A stretch of 64,000 bases of DNA from Crocodylus rhombifer (taxonomy: Eukaryota > Chordata > Crocodylia > Crocodylidae), in assembly GCA_038503035.1 (NCBI GenBank), contig JAVSML010001163.1:501166-565165 (forward strand), written 5' to 3'. The number at the start of each line of letters is the position of its first letter. The first letter of the stretch is position 1. Under the pieces are notes generated by a model, which saw only the letters and a program-made list of their open reading frames with translations, made no database searches and was not told the origin of the DNA. The position numbers and the translations under genes are program-made. Shown here in pieces: positions 36,256 to 48,660 of this stretch.

Positions 36256-39200
36256 CCCCCAGCACCCATACAGGCACCCAGAGCTCAGCAATTCATTTGT
36301 TCTCTGGACAGCTGCAATGCTGCACCACTGCCTGGTGTTTTACAAGGCTATAAAGCAGTCCTCCTTTGTGGCTTACCCATGCACATTTAAAATGGCCTCC
36401 TATCTGAAACAGGGTTGCCCTGGGTCTTGAATTCAGAGAAAAGCCAGAACTAGCTTCCCCTATGATCACAGCATCTTCTGTAATGAAAAGGAAAGAGCGT
36501 AGAGGAAGCTGTCTTTGCAGGACATAGTGCAACAGGTATCTCTTTCTCCAGTATAACTTTGAGAGTTTATCCTAGGAATACAAATCAGTTGTGGATACTG
36601 GATCTGGGACATGTGGGAAATTCAGATCAATTTTGGGCAAGGTGTGCACTGGAAAACTTTCTGTAAGGCTAGAAATATGAGATCCAGTGTCTTGTCCCAG
36701 TCCCAGTTAAGAAATCTCAGTTAAACCTATGCTTGGGCACCGCATGCTCACTGGGGGCCACCGCAGAGCTCTAGGCAAAAGCTGCTGGGTTTCCTCCCCA
36801 CCGTGGCTCCACATTAGTAATGAACCAAGTGATCTCCAAGCACTGTCCATAGATGCTGGTGAAGCACTTTGGGAGTCTTCATGATGCTGGTGGCCATGAC
36901 CCTATCTGTGCCTATTCTTGGGAAGCAAGACCTGCCTACGCTTCAGCAATAATTGTCCTTAAAGGGGCACATTTGGCTCTGCCTGGGATCCTCATGGTAT
37001 GAGCAGATTTAAGAGGGAATTAAAATGCCTCTCTCAGGGAGGGCACACTTCATTTTCTTTAAGTTAAAGTTTTGCCAAGTCACCTTGAATGGACTATCTC
37101 ACTCGGTGCGTCTGTTTTGACTGCTGTTTGGAAATCAAGGCCCATTGAAGTCAGCAGGAGCTTTTCCACTGACTTCAGCAGCCGTTGGATTGGATCCCCA
37201 GGGTACCCAGGCCTGCTACTGCTTGCTCCAAGTCATTAGGAATCACCTGACCTATGAAACCATCTGAGTTCAGACCTGTGTGTGAGGTTTATTGACAATC
37301 GAGGGCAGCCTGTGTGTCATCCCTATAGACTGCCTCTCTGTAACATGGCTTGTGTGCACATTCTTGGCAGAGTTAAACTCACAAAGATTACTCTGTTGGA
37401 GCGATTGCATCACTACAGGTTTCTGAGTTACTCCCAGCTCAAAATGCATATTTTAAGTCTCCCCTGCTGTTGCTGATAATTTGTTCCATATTTACCATAT
37501 TACTTAGCACTTGCAAATGGGATTCTTTAGACTGTAAATGCTAATTAAATTAAGTAGCTGTAGTCACAGCAGACCAAACTCATCCCTGACACTTTAACTC
37601 TGCCTTAGCCAATGGGGTTAATACCAAGAATGAGTTTGGAACCGTTAACTTTCACTCTGAATTGTTTCTGTGCACCTGAAAAACAGAGCTTGCTTTCTTC
37701 CCCTATATTTAAATCGAACAATGTTCTTTGCATGGCTGAGCTCAAAGGTGACTGATGACTGGGGAGGTACCTGTTCAAAAGGACTTTACACTATTCATGT
37801 GGTTAGGTCTTAATTATTTAAGTACAATCCTGGACTTAACATGATAACCTTGGTAGTTTGGCCATTTCAAAATGCATGAGGAAATACTTGGGCAAAGATG
37901 TAGGCATACAGAAAGAAAAGCAACAAGCACTTATAACTGCTTTTATGTTGCTGGAATGTGTATAGGGGTTCCCATTCACTAAAGTATATTTTGCTGGACT
38001 CCCCCAGTATCTCCAATACAAATCACAATTAAAAAAAAAAAATACCAGCCATTCTCTAGCAGCCTTTCTAGCACCATGCATTACCAATTTCAACAATAAC
38101 TGCTAGTCTTTTAATAGCTGTGCTTTGCAATCATTTCAAAGGGAATACTTACTTCATTCAAAGAGAACGTTGTTAGCCAGCTGTTGATGCCCTTTTCTCC
38201 TGGGGGACAAGATGCAAGATAGAGAAGATCAGCACAGCTGGAACTATTGGTATACCAGCTGGGGAAGAGTGCTAATTTTGTGGCTTGTGGCCTGGTACAT
38301 AATTATCTAAATGTTCATGCACCTCATATGATTAGCCAAGCAAGTTCTGTGGAAAAGCAGTTTCAAGTTGAATGCTGAAAAATAAAACCTTTCCCTTTCT
38401 GCATCTATTTTTCAACTAAGCGGATCACTCGGCAGCATCCTTCACACAGTTATCGGAGCCGGCAGGTGTTCAGCACTTCTGCAAAGCAATTGCCTATTTA
38501 GGGGCATAACTCTGGATGCAACAGCAGGATTTTCAAGACCCATTTTTTTTTTTAAATCCTGGTTGAAATGACTGCTTTTCCCTGCTAGATGTTTTGTCCT
38601 GCAAGGTGTCACTTATTTATGATTGAGCCATTCTGTCTTGACTTGGCTCCTTTTGTAAGAGATCAGACTAATCTACATAATTCTATACTGGAGCATCACT
38701 GAAATCAGTACTGAAACACTGCATGTAGTTCTGGCATCAAAACTTAAAAAGGATGTTGATCGTCATAATTTCAATGAACAGCTACACAAATGTTTGGAAC
38801 GCACCCTGTATAATGAGAGGTTTAAGAAGCTCGTTCTTGTTAGTTTAGACAAGGGATGATCTTAAAAAGTATGATGATAATTTCCCCACAAAATAATTTG
38901 TGGGCTGTGATCTCTGATAATAGGTGGCTCTTTAATCAAGTGGGAGAAGGGATCTTCAGATCCATCATTTGGAAGCTGAGGCTAGCAAAATTTAGACAAG
39001 AAATAAGGCACAACACATCACTGCTGAAAACAGTAATCTTTGGAATATGTTACTTATGGGCAATGCATACAGTAGCTTTTCAAGTCTTTACATCAGAACT
39101 GGCTCTCTCTTATAAATGTTCAAGAAGAAGGATGGGTTTGCTTCAGTTTTTTCTGAGGTGAGGTTCTTGGGACTATATTATATGCAGGGGATCAGGCTAA

Positions 39201-42200
39201 AGCTGCTGAGATTATATGAAGTCTGTGAATTTATAATTCTCAATCTGCTTCTAACATCTGCTGGAGGTACAGATGGATAGAGCCTTGTACTGTCAGCTCC
39301 ATTTGAGACTTGAACATACCTTGCAATTATCTTACAGAAGTTATTCTGAATTGTTGCAGATGAAGACCTAGTAAAGCAATTAAATTAAGAAAGCCATCTT
39401 TATAAACTACTTACCTAATTAGACCTTCAAAGATCTGTGGAAAGAAAAGCAGAAAGGTATAGATCTTCATCAGGCCATCATGACAGAAAAGAAGTGTATG
39501 GAATCCCAAGGACAAGTAGAGAAAACTATTTTTTCCTATCAGGGTTGATGAGTACAATTTATGGAGCTGTGTGGGGGGATTTGTTTTTAAGCTTAAGAGT
39601 GTGTTTTGGTGGTCTGTTCTCAGCATCATCATTAGCTGCAGAAGCAAGACTCTGGGTTCATGATACTGCAGGCAGTTGCTTGAGATTTTAAACTTGCAGA
39701 CCACAGAATCCAGGGTCAGGAAGGAATTTGCAAGCTACTTTTGCATCCTCCCAAGCTTGGACTGCTCCAGGGGCTGGAAAGGCCTGTCAAAATAGCCAAT
39801 AATATTTAAAGGACTAGCCAAGAATAGGTCTAGAAACTATGGAAAGCAATGGAGAAGTTGGGCTATGTCTTCCACCTCCCCTTGTCTCTAATGCAGCTAG
39901 TTTTTGATGTACTGTATTCTGGGTGAGGTTGCTATTTAAGAACTCCTAAGGGTATATTTTCATGCTACAAATTTAGCGCAGGTGATTGGCACATGGGGCT
40001 GAGCATTTAGGTTTGCTTAGCATGAATGTAAGTGTGCAAATAGCAAAGCTCTATGTTGCTGTGTCCTCATTGTTTCTGCACTTACTCAAGGGTTTATCTC
40101 ATGGGTCTATGTGCTGAGAGAGGCAAGGATTCTGTCCCTGTCCAATGTGGGAGAACTTGTTAGTTGGTCAGGAACTGAGCACTGGAGAGTGCTCAGCACT
40201 GGAGTGACCTGGCCTGCACCCTCACTGTGATATGGGCGCTAATGCACAGCTTGGGGTTTAATCCACACCAATGCAAACAGAGGTCAGAGTGCAAATACGT
40301 GTGCACTTGATAGGCCAGAGCATGGCTGCTTGAGGGTGATGGGAGGGTTGGGGTAACAACACATATATAGTAGCACTGGCTAAGACTGCTCTGTAGACGC
40401 ACCTTGATGTGCTGGGAATTTGATGGCTTACAATGAGGGGAGCTGTTGGGGGTTTTTGGGGCGGTGGTTCAAATTCAGCTTGGACCTCTTAGGAAGTAGC
40501 AGAGTTAGGCTCTCGAAAATCCCCTCCCTTGCCCTTCAGTTCTCAGCACAGATAACATATCTCTGGCATCCAATGCTTGAGTCCCTCCTTGTTCCTAAAT
40601 AGCTGCTTGTGCTCTTCCCACAATGCTCCTTAATTGTCAGTAGACATTTTTTTTAATTACTTGCTGAAATATGGCTGGGCCTATAAAGTTTCTATTCAAT
40701 AACTTTGCTCTTAAGACATTCTTGTGCCAAAATCCTGTCTTTTATCATCTGCTCCTGGCTTTTACTAGCACTTTGGACAGCCTTGTAGCCAACAGATCTG
40801 TCTGTGCCACAGAGACCCCTAGATGCAAACTGTATGCTGTGTGTCGAGACTCTTCCCCCCCACCCCCCAGTCATGCAAGTTCATCAACAGCACTTTGTCA
40901 GCTGCAGCGAACATTTAAGTAGCTCAAATATCAATTCAATGAGAAGCCTCCCAGGTTACCAATGCAAGCATATTTTTGTGAAGAAATATGCAGCTAAACT
41001 TGTGGTGGCCATTGAGAAGCTGAGTTGCAAAAACATCAACACCACAAGGACACAATATTTTTTTCCTGATTACAACACGTTCATTTATTTTGGAAGCCTT
41101 GTGCCAGCAGAGGACTACAGGGCAGTGACAGTGGGAGAGTTGTCCAGGTGCCAAGCAAAAGAGAGAGCTGCATATGTACTCCTGTTCTGAAAAGGGTATA
41201 CTAGAAAGCAGGGAAAAGGCTGGGTAGTGATTTTGAAAGAATACCCTTCCATAAACATTTCCAAGGCAACCCACAGATCAGTCCCACAGCACTTGCCAAC
41301 AATGCAATGAAATTATGCATAATATATTGCTGCTTGCTGGATTCCCCAGTCCATTTCAAGAGCTCTGAGTTCTGCAAGCTTAGAACTTGAAGTTTTTTTA
41401 ATTAAAATACATGCTGGCCTCTCAAATTACCTTTGGAAATGCGAGTAATTGTTAAGAGACTGGTTGCAGGGTATGTGCTTATTCTGCCCCCTCAACTTGA
41501 GGTCCTGATCGCCAATTGTGATCTTTAGCTACCGATCTACTGTAAATAAGCATCTCAGATATAATCATTGAACATAAAAAGTAAAATCAGCATCTCTTTC
41601 CTTGGTGTACACTGAGTTTTTTTAGATCCTAAAATGCAATACAATTGACGGTTTGATGGAGATCCATCCAGCACTATCCCATTACTTAAAGGGCCCAAGT
41701 AGTAGTTCAAAGCACTAAGATTTACTTTTCCCACCATAAGGGTCTAGAGCTTAGATATGTATCCTAGTGAATACAGCACTGGACTGGGATTTAGGAGAAA
41801 TACATTTTATTCATGCCATGGTCACTGCCCTGTGGAGCGCCCTTAGGCACTGCTCTATCTCGGTTTCCACTCGTACTTCCCTTTGTACGAGTTTCGAGAC
41901 CTCTGCTTGGGAGAGCACTACATGAGAACTAGATCCTTGGAAAGAGAAGTTATTACAAGGGATGTTCTTCTTTGGCATCTATCAACACATAAGGAACAAT
42001 TCCTCCAAGTTGTTCCATTTTATATATACAATTAGTGTAATGAAGATGAAAATCCAGCCCACTGAGTATCATTTGATTCACTCAAGGATTCCAGGATAAA
42101 TGTGAGAAAGAGAGAGAGAGACCTGTTTATTGTGTTACAGAGCAACAACAGCATTTTGGTCACACTGGGGTATCAAACGGATCTCTTCCAGACTGCCCAA

Positions 42201-42782
42201 AATCCATCCAAACCCAGAGGAGAAGGACTGCTGGCCTAGCCAGAACTAAGCCAGAGCTCCAGTTGGAGGTGACCCCTGAAATGTCTAGAGCAGAGGGCAC
42301 ATCAACCAGTCAGTAGATATTTGTAGATAGACGTGCCTGTGTCTCTGCCTGCTTGGTTTTAATCTCCCTTTCCTCGCACAGTTCCCCAGGGCACTTGTAT
42401 CGGTGTCCGTTCCAGAAGCGAAAATAGGTTAATAACACTGAAACATCAAATCTCAAAGCCAGAGACTAAAGTGTGGGCCCCATTCACCTTTGCTTCCTCT
42501 TCCGATGTCAACCACAACCCCTGCTTTTAGACCTCTGTCCACTTACTTAAATGGAAGCACCACGGGCTTAAAAAGAAAATTAATATATTGTGCAACAGGC
42601 ATGTTCACAATAGTGACAGACAGGGAGAAAAAGCACTTGGGATCCACAGATTTGTGTCCCCTGCTTTCAGCTCTTTCCATTTTCAAATAAGGATGGCTTG
42701 AACACCGGGCCTGCCCAAAACGTTATACAGTTCTGCTGAAAAAAAGTGCAGAGCTCTTTGGATGCAATCATCCGTGCAGGTA

Positions 42783-42840
42783 ATAAACACAATGGGATGA
42801 ATCGAGTCACCATAAACACAATGGTATGAATAGAGTCTTT
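42783..42840. repeat. 29-bp tandem pair
   Basis: ATAAACACAATGGGATGAAT (42783 on) is repeated at 42812 as ATAAACACAATGGTATGAAT. Both units continue with 'cgagtc' or 'agagtc'. Only a few differences separate the two. Confidence 0.8.
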
Positions 42841-44574
42841 TTATGTCGTGAGTATGGGGAAACTTTCCCCAAAGCCTTGCTCAGTGAAACAAGCCAGGCC
42901 TCCACCACAGTGTTGCCACCAAGGACAGCGGCATATGCCAAATGCTGCGCTTCTCTGTACGGGCTACCTCCTGGAGGGGCAGCAGTGAAGCCAGACCTGC
43001 ACCATGGAGAAAGCAAGCTCATTAGCCCACCTGCCATACTATGCAAATGCAGCTAGCTGGTTTCCAGTTCTGGAGGTAGCCTGCTCAAAGGGTGCTAGAG
43101 TATACCCCTGCTTGTAAAACTTAGCAGATGTGTCTATGAACTAATAGGAAATTTGACTCTGTGCACATAGTTCAGGACTATTATCACATAACAGAATAAC
43201 CTAGCAATTAAGTGCTATGTCTTCTACCTGTTGCAACATTATTAATCAAACCAGTCCGAATCCTGCTGCCAGTGATTTAATATCAGTTTCAATTTTTTCC
43301 CCCTTTTTGAGATGGGGACACATTAATGGGTTGTTTAGATGCTCCCTGTAATGCATATAAAAGACCGTATCTGAAGCCAGGGCCCCACTGGGGTAGTTGT
43401 TGTACAGACAAAAAGTACAAGATGGTCTCTCCCCTGATGAAGAGCTTCCAGTCTAAACAGACCCAAGAGACAGGACATGGAAACAGAGGCACAGAAAATG
43501 AAGCAAGTTTCTCAAGGTCAGGAGTAGCTTATCAGCACATCCGACATCTCCCAAGCCTCACTGCAATACTCCCTCGCTGGTCCTTGCGACCTCATGTTTA
43601 TGTTGTGGACTCTGCTCTGAACCATAGACACAACAGAGTTACACATCCTAAGGAGAATTGGCCCACAGAGCATTTTTTCCCCCTATACTGAGCGAGCAGT
43701 TGCAGTGCAGAATGAATTCCCACGGTTGCAGACCTGGGGCAGCTAGCTCTAGCTGAGGTTGGCTGTGTAAGTGCCGGCAAAATGAAGCCAGGTTTCTGAT
43801 GGGGCCCTGGAGTGGTGAGGGTAATAATAGAATATGAAGTTTTCATGTGGTCCAAACCCCAGCCCGCGCTAGCGGGGATGGCGTATCATTAGCCTTCATA
43901 TTACCTTTTCCCTGCAGGAGCTTTAAGCCACAGAAATCTGACATGTAATAAACTAAATGGCTGTTTTATCTCCATATAATATCCAAGCATAATTTAAAAC
44001 GGCTTTATGTGGGTTTATCAGAACCCTGATCAAGGTATAAACTGACTTGTGGGTTGCTACTATTTATTTTTGTGCAGTGCCTAACAATGGAGTCCTGAGG
44101 GTTTTTGGGGGGGACAGGACAGGACAAGACAAATGAGGTCTTTACTAAGAAATTTATATCCAGAAAGCCTCTATTTAACATATGTTATGGCTGCACGGTC
44201 AAACACTGATAAGTGCACAAATTAAGATTATGCATGCTACTGTCACTCAGACCCTTCATGCATTTGCTTTATGATAGCCTTGAATTATGTGATCACACAC
44301 TACCCTTGCTTCATTTAAGGTACGGGTAGATATTCAGCTATTTCTTGTATCCTTATTCAGTGTGTGACCTCAGCTCTTATTAACCACAAGCCAGTCAAAC
44401 CTTGCATAGAATGCAAAATTATTAATAATTTGCTCATGGGTTCTCTGTAGTATCTGGATGTTTCAAATCCCCTTCATTAAAGCTTTACTGTATGAGGCTG
44501 TTTGTATGCTGACCAGTATTGTCTCCTCGGTACATCTTCCCAGCACGTGCACAGGCACTATCCACCCCTTGTCA

Positions 44575-44665
44575 TGTCCTTAACCCATAAGCTCTTTGTG
44601 GGGCAGGGGCTCTTTCTGTTCTGTATTTGTACAGCACCTAACAGGACAGGGTCTTAGCCTATGAC
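44575..44665 (+). repeat. L2-like LINE tail
   Basis: 'cccataagctctttgtggggcaggggctctttctgttctgtatttgtacagcacctaacaggacagggtctta' is a well-known dispersed tail sequence of sauropsid L2/CR1-like elements. Fragments of the same tail are at 44075-44105 (gtgcagtgcctaacaatggagtcctgag) and 35927-35950. Confidence 0.6.
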
Positions 44666-45261
44666 CACCAGCTCCTAATCACCAAAGTAACACAAACAAG
44701 ACACAGGCATTTATGAATTTAGCTTCAGGTATCAGGGAAGAGGAGGCAGTATTATCCCCACTTTACAGCCAGAGAACTGACCCACACAACAACTAAAATA
44801 AAAGCATTCACCCAGCACCTTACTTTTTCACAATCCTTGGCTTTGTCCCAATACCTCCTATATCTGAAGAGCAGCTCCATTTGGCTTCTGCAGCAGTTGA
44901 GCCCACAGCGCTGTTGGGAGGCTGCTCCAGGTGCTTCACATTAGGCAGCCGGAAAGGGAGGAACATGCAATTAGTGGCCATCTGTACATGGTCCGACTTC
45001 ACTTACCACTGCAGCACAGAGCCCAGCTCCCCAAAATATGGCATTTCCCCTTGTCTTCCTGCAGCCCCTCCACCTTCGTCACTGCACGTGTCCCTACCTT
45101 TGCAAGAAATAAGGCAAGGTCCCACCTGACAACAGTCTTCCAGGTCAGTCCAACCGCAATCTCCAGCCTGTGCCTTTAGGAGGTAAGGTCCCTGTTAAAG
45201 CTGGGAGGTGGTGGGTGAGAATAGCATATGGGCATGCCATTAAAGACTGTTTCATATAGGG

Positions 45262-45448
45262 CAGGTGTGGGCAAAATGCAGCCCACGGGCCAGATGCTGC
45301 CTGCCAGGCCTTTCTATCCAGACCACAGGGCCCCTGAAAAATTTAGAAAATTAATATATATCTACCCCTGGCTGCCTGCCATGTGGCCCTCAATGGCTTG
45401 CCAAAACTCAGTAAGCGGCCCTCTACCCAAAATAATTGCCCACCCCTG
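45262..45448. mobile_element. hAT-type non-autonomous element with TIRs and target duplication
   Basis: A 187-bp element bounded by CAGGTGTGGGCAAA on the left and TTGCCCACCCCTG on the right (inverted copies with one mismatch). It is flanked by 8-bp ATATAGGG (45254-45261) and ATATCAGG (45449-45456), which match at 6 of 8 positions as expected for an old hAT target duplication. The inside ('cagcccacgggccagatgctgcctg') is typical of this family. No transposase. Confidence 0.85.
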
Positions 45449-46559
45449 ATATCAGGGATGGTGGGTCATTGTAGGCATGGAAGATTTTACCCAGGATACG
45501 CCACATTCCTAGAAGGTGAAAGAAAAATTCTCTTAAAAAGCTGATACTGTCACTCATCCCCCTCACCAACACCCTTCAGTTGCCTCTTTTCCTACTGTCC
45601 CTTCTTTGCTGATGAGAGGAGGGTCTAGAAGTCCATTAGGGGCACCGTCCAGCAATCCTCTACCCCCAGCACTTGTACTTGAAGCACCAGGCCTTTATGG
45701 AAGAGAGGTCCTTTTAGTTCAGGAGGGAGAGAAATGAGGAATGTTGGGTTTTCTAGTCTTGCTGGTCCTCCACGTTATAATCATCCCTCTGGACTCGGCA
45801 GTCATTCAGCTAAAACAATGAGAAGCCCCTAGGAGGATAATGGTTAAGCGAAAACTAAGAGGTTGCTACTAAACAGTACCAGCCCTTGTCTTCTGCTGGG
45901 TAATGTAATCAGGGTTACTCTGGGAGGCCAGGCAGGAAGCAGCAGGGAATCTCACTCAAAGCACCGATAATCCTCCCAGTAGTGAGCTCCAAAGGGATGC
46001 TGAGCCCTCATTCCTGCTTCCAGAGGATTTCTCATGTGGCGCCTTTCTATGTTCACAAGCAGCAAGAGCCGATCCTTCTGCCATGGGGATCAGTAAGGAG
46101 TCCTGTCATTCCTTCCCTTCCATGAGACCAGGCTGCGCCTCCCCAGCCAATGTACACCTGACTCCCATTGTCACTAAATGAACTTAGAAAGTTGTTCCAA
46201 GATCAGTCTGGGAGGCGAGATGTGTTTAAGGGAGAATGTTTCAACATCCATGGGATCTGGCATTATATTAAATAAAGAGCCACCCAGCCTTCCATTCAGA
46301 GGCACTTGTGCAAATCGCGTAGCTGGGTTAAACCCTTGGAGAGCTGATGCAAGATCACTTTGTGCACCTAATTTGATGAAAACTCCTCTTAAGGTAGCTA
46401 AATGAGGATTGCATACAGATGCCTCTGGGACATGTACAAAACTAGCGCACATCCAAATTCAAAGGGATGCTAGGAAGAAACATGGGCTCTGATTTCTCTC
46501 CCAAACATCTTTGGTTTGGGATATGTTTGCACCACATCTCACTCGAGAGATAAACATGA

Positions 46560-46690
46560 GTGTCAGGTCTAGGAGGCAGCATGGTCTAAACAACCTCTTT
46601 ATTCCTAGTTTTCCACCAATGAATTGTGTGTCCTTGGGCAACTCCTTTTCCTTTGTGTCCTCATTTTGCCCTTCCAGCTTTTGTCTGCTT
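46560..46690 (+). repeat. MIR-like SINE remnant
   Basis: 'ctaggaggcagcatggtctaaacaa...ccaatgaattgtgtgtccttgggcaactccttttcctttgtgtcctcattttgcc' preserves the MIR order of words (agcatggt; tgtgtgaccttgggcaa; cctcatttt). Confidence 0.55.
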
Positions 46691-47879
46691 TCTCTCATAT
46701 GATGGACGGAAATTGTCTCCTGCTATGCGTTTGCATAATGTCTAATATGTAACAGGGTTCTGATGACAGCTGGCATGGGCTTTGGCCATGACAGCAATGC
46801 ACATAATATATTGAGCTGATTGAACAAAACGAATTATAGACCAAAGAAGCGGAACTCGATGAAATAATCTTGGAGCAGGATTTGGGCATGCATGCTAAGG
46901 ATAATAAAACATTTGCACAGGTGTGCGCACCAGATTGTACAGGCTCTGCTGCATTCTTTCCCCAAAGCCCTCGATGAAGCTGTCCCTAGTAGACCACACT
47001 TGGTATTGTGTACGCATTGGGGAATGAAATAGCAATAATGGCTCTCACGGTTATGCTCCTATTCTGTAACGGTGTACTCTCGTCATTTGCCATGAAAAGA
47101 TGTGGTTCCTCCGAGTCCTGGCCACTGCAGTTAGTTCCTGCCAGCGCTAATAGCTTGCAAAGGGCAGAAGAACAACTACCTAGAGTTTGGAGATCTAGTT
47201 CAGTTCCTGGTACTGTCTCAGACAAAGTTTGGAGCTGTAGGCAGTCTCTTTGTTCCTAAACTTCTGCTTCTGTGCTGTAAGCCTCTGCCTTGTCTATTTT
47301 TTCCTGTACCTATCTGATGCAGATGGGTGGGGGTAAAGAGAAGGTCTCTAGACATCACTGCAATAGAAATCAGAATAGAGGCTGGGTGCCTGTTTCAGTC
47401 GGGTGGCTCTGAAAAGGATTTTTTCCTCTCAAAACTGGGGCACAAGGGAGCTAAATCTGATCAAATACCAATTTGAATGACTTGAAAACTAGGCTGCCCC
47501 TTTTCTTGCAGTCGCTGTTCACCTCGGCTGGTGGCTGTATGTTTGACACCCCTGCTCGAGGAGGTTGGGCTGGCATTCCTGTTTGCTCGGTAGCACTGTT
47601 CTCGTCCTGGACGTGCTTTATAGGTGCATCTCTGGATGTATGTCTTCAACAACTGAACGGATAGTCTGATGTCTTACCCAGCTGGGCACTGAAGTGATCC
47701 ATAAACACTTCACAGATTATATTCATCCTTCTGAGCTGAAAAATATGTTCGTTGATGGCTCACACCGCCCTGGCACGCAAAAGGCTTGAGTGATTTACCC
47801 CGGTTCATGCCTATGAATAAAACTGACAGCGATGAGATGGATGGAAGCCTTGGGCTCCTTCCTAAGGTGCCGCAGAAGA

Positions 47880-48660
47880 AATTAATCAGGCGAAGGGGGA
47901 AATGGAGCCCAGGGTGGTCCTCCCTGAAGCTCCTTGGAGGCTGCCAGGGGGACCCTCCCTCTTTCCAGGGCTTTTGCGGGCCAAAGGGGGTTGGACTGGT
48001 TGCCCTACCTGCCAGGGCACCCCGTGGGGGGCACGGGGACAACGACACGGGCTGAGGGGGCAAGGGCTCAGCCCGGGGGACGGCCACATGCTTGGGGTGA
48101 GGACCCAGCCCGGAGGGGGCAGATGCTGGCGGGCCAGGGCCAGGGCCCGGCTTGGAGGGAACGCATGCTGGGGGGTGGGGGGCAGTTGCTGGGGGACACA
48201 GGCACAGCCCGGCGGGGGGGAGGTGCTGGGGGCTTTTCCCGCTCCCCCCCCCCGGCCGCGGCTGGTCCCCGGCCTCTGCCCGCCGCTGCAGCCGGGCTGC
48301 TTTCCGTGCGGCCTCTGTGGAGCCGGAGCCGGAGGCCGCGGGCTACCAGCGCTGGCGCCAGGCGGGCTCCCCTCAGCCGGCGGCGGCTCCTCCCGCTGAG
48401 CGGCGCGGCGCGGCCCGACGGGGAGGACGCGGGCTGGGGTCGGGCCGCGAACAGGCCAGGAGCGAGGGGGCTGCGGGCATTTCTTTGGGGCTCCCAGGCC
48501 CCTCGAGGCAGCGGTAGGAACTCGCCTGCCAGGCGCTTGCCCCCTGAGGCGCTTGCCCCAGCCCCTGCGAGACCCTCCGGGTCTCTGCTCTCATGGCCGG
48601 GAGGGGAAGGCCAGAGCGGAGCCTCTGGGAAGAGGCCGGGGAATAAGGCCTGGCTTTATG
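47880..48660. promoter_or_regulatory. Orphan GC-rich (CpG) island upstream of NOG
   Basis: About 780 bp of GC-rich sequence with many CpG dinucleotides (for example CTGAGCGGCGCGGCGCGGCC near 48396), set in otherwise AT-rich intergenic DNA about 9 kb before NOG. Its left part (48070-48235) is built from degenerate repeats of an ATGCTGG...CAGCCCGG unit. A donor-like GCG|GTAGGA occurs at about 48513. CpG islands usually mark promoters, so this may be the start of an unannotated non-coding RNA, or a distal NOG element. The long open frames across it (up to 279 codons) follow from GC content and are not called genes. Confidence 0.55.

Larger units (their letters stand above)
32231..45261. other. 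ANKFN1-NOG intergenic DNA, part 1
   Basis: No gene found. Open frames of up to about 125 codons (for example near 33361, 34476 and 40804) have no recognisable family features, splice context or codon signature. Contents include a hAT-like left end at 34485, a nested palindromic element (36048-36255), L2-like tails (35927-35950, 44075-44105, 44575-44665), MIR-like remnants (41760-41890), a short AGAG run at 42107-42121 and a 29-bp tandem pair (42783-42840). Confidence 0.7.
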
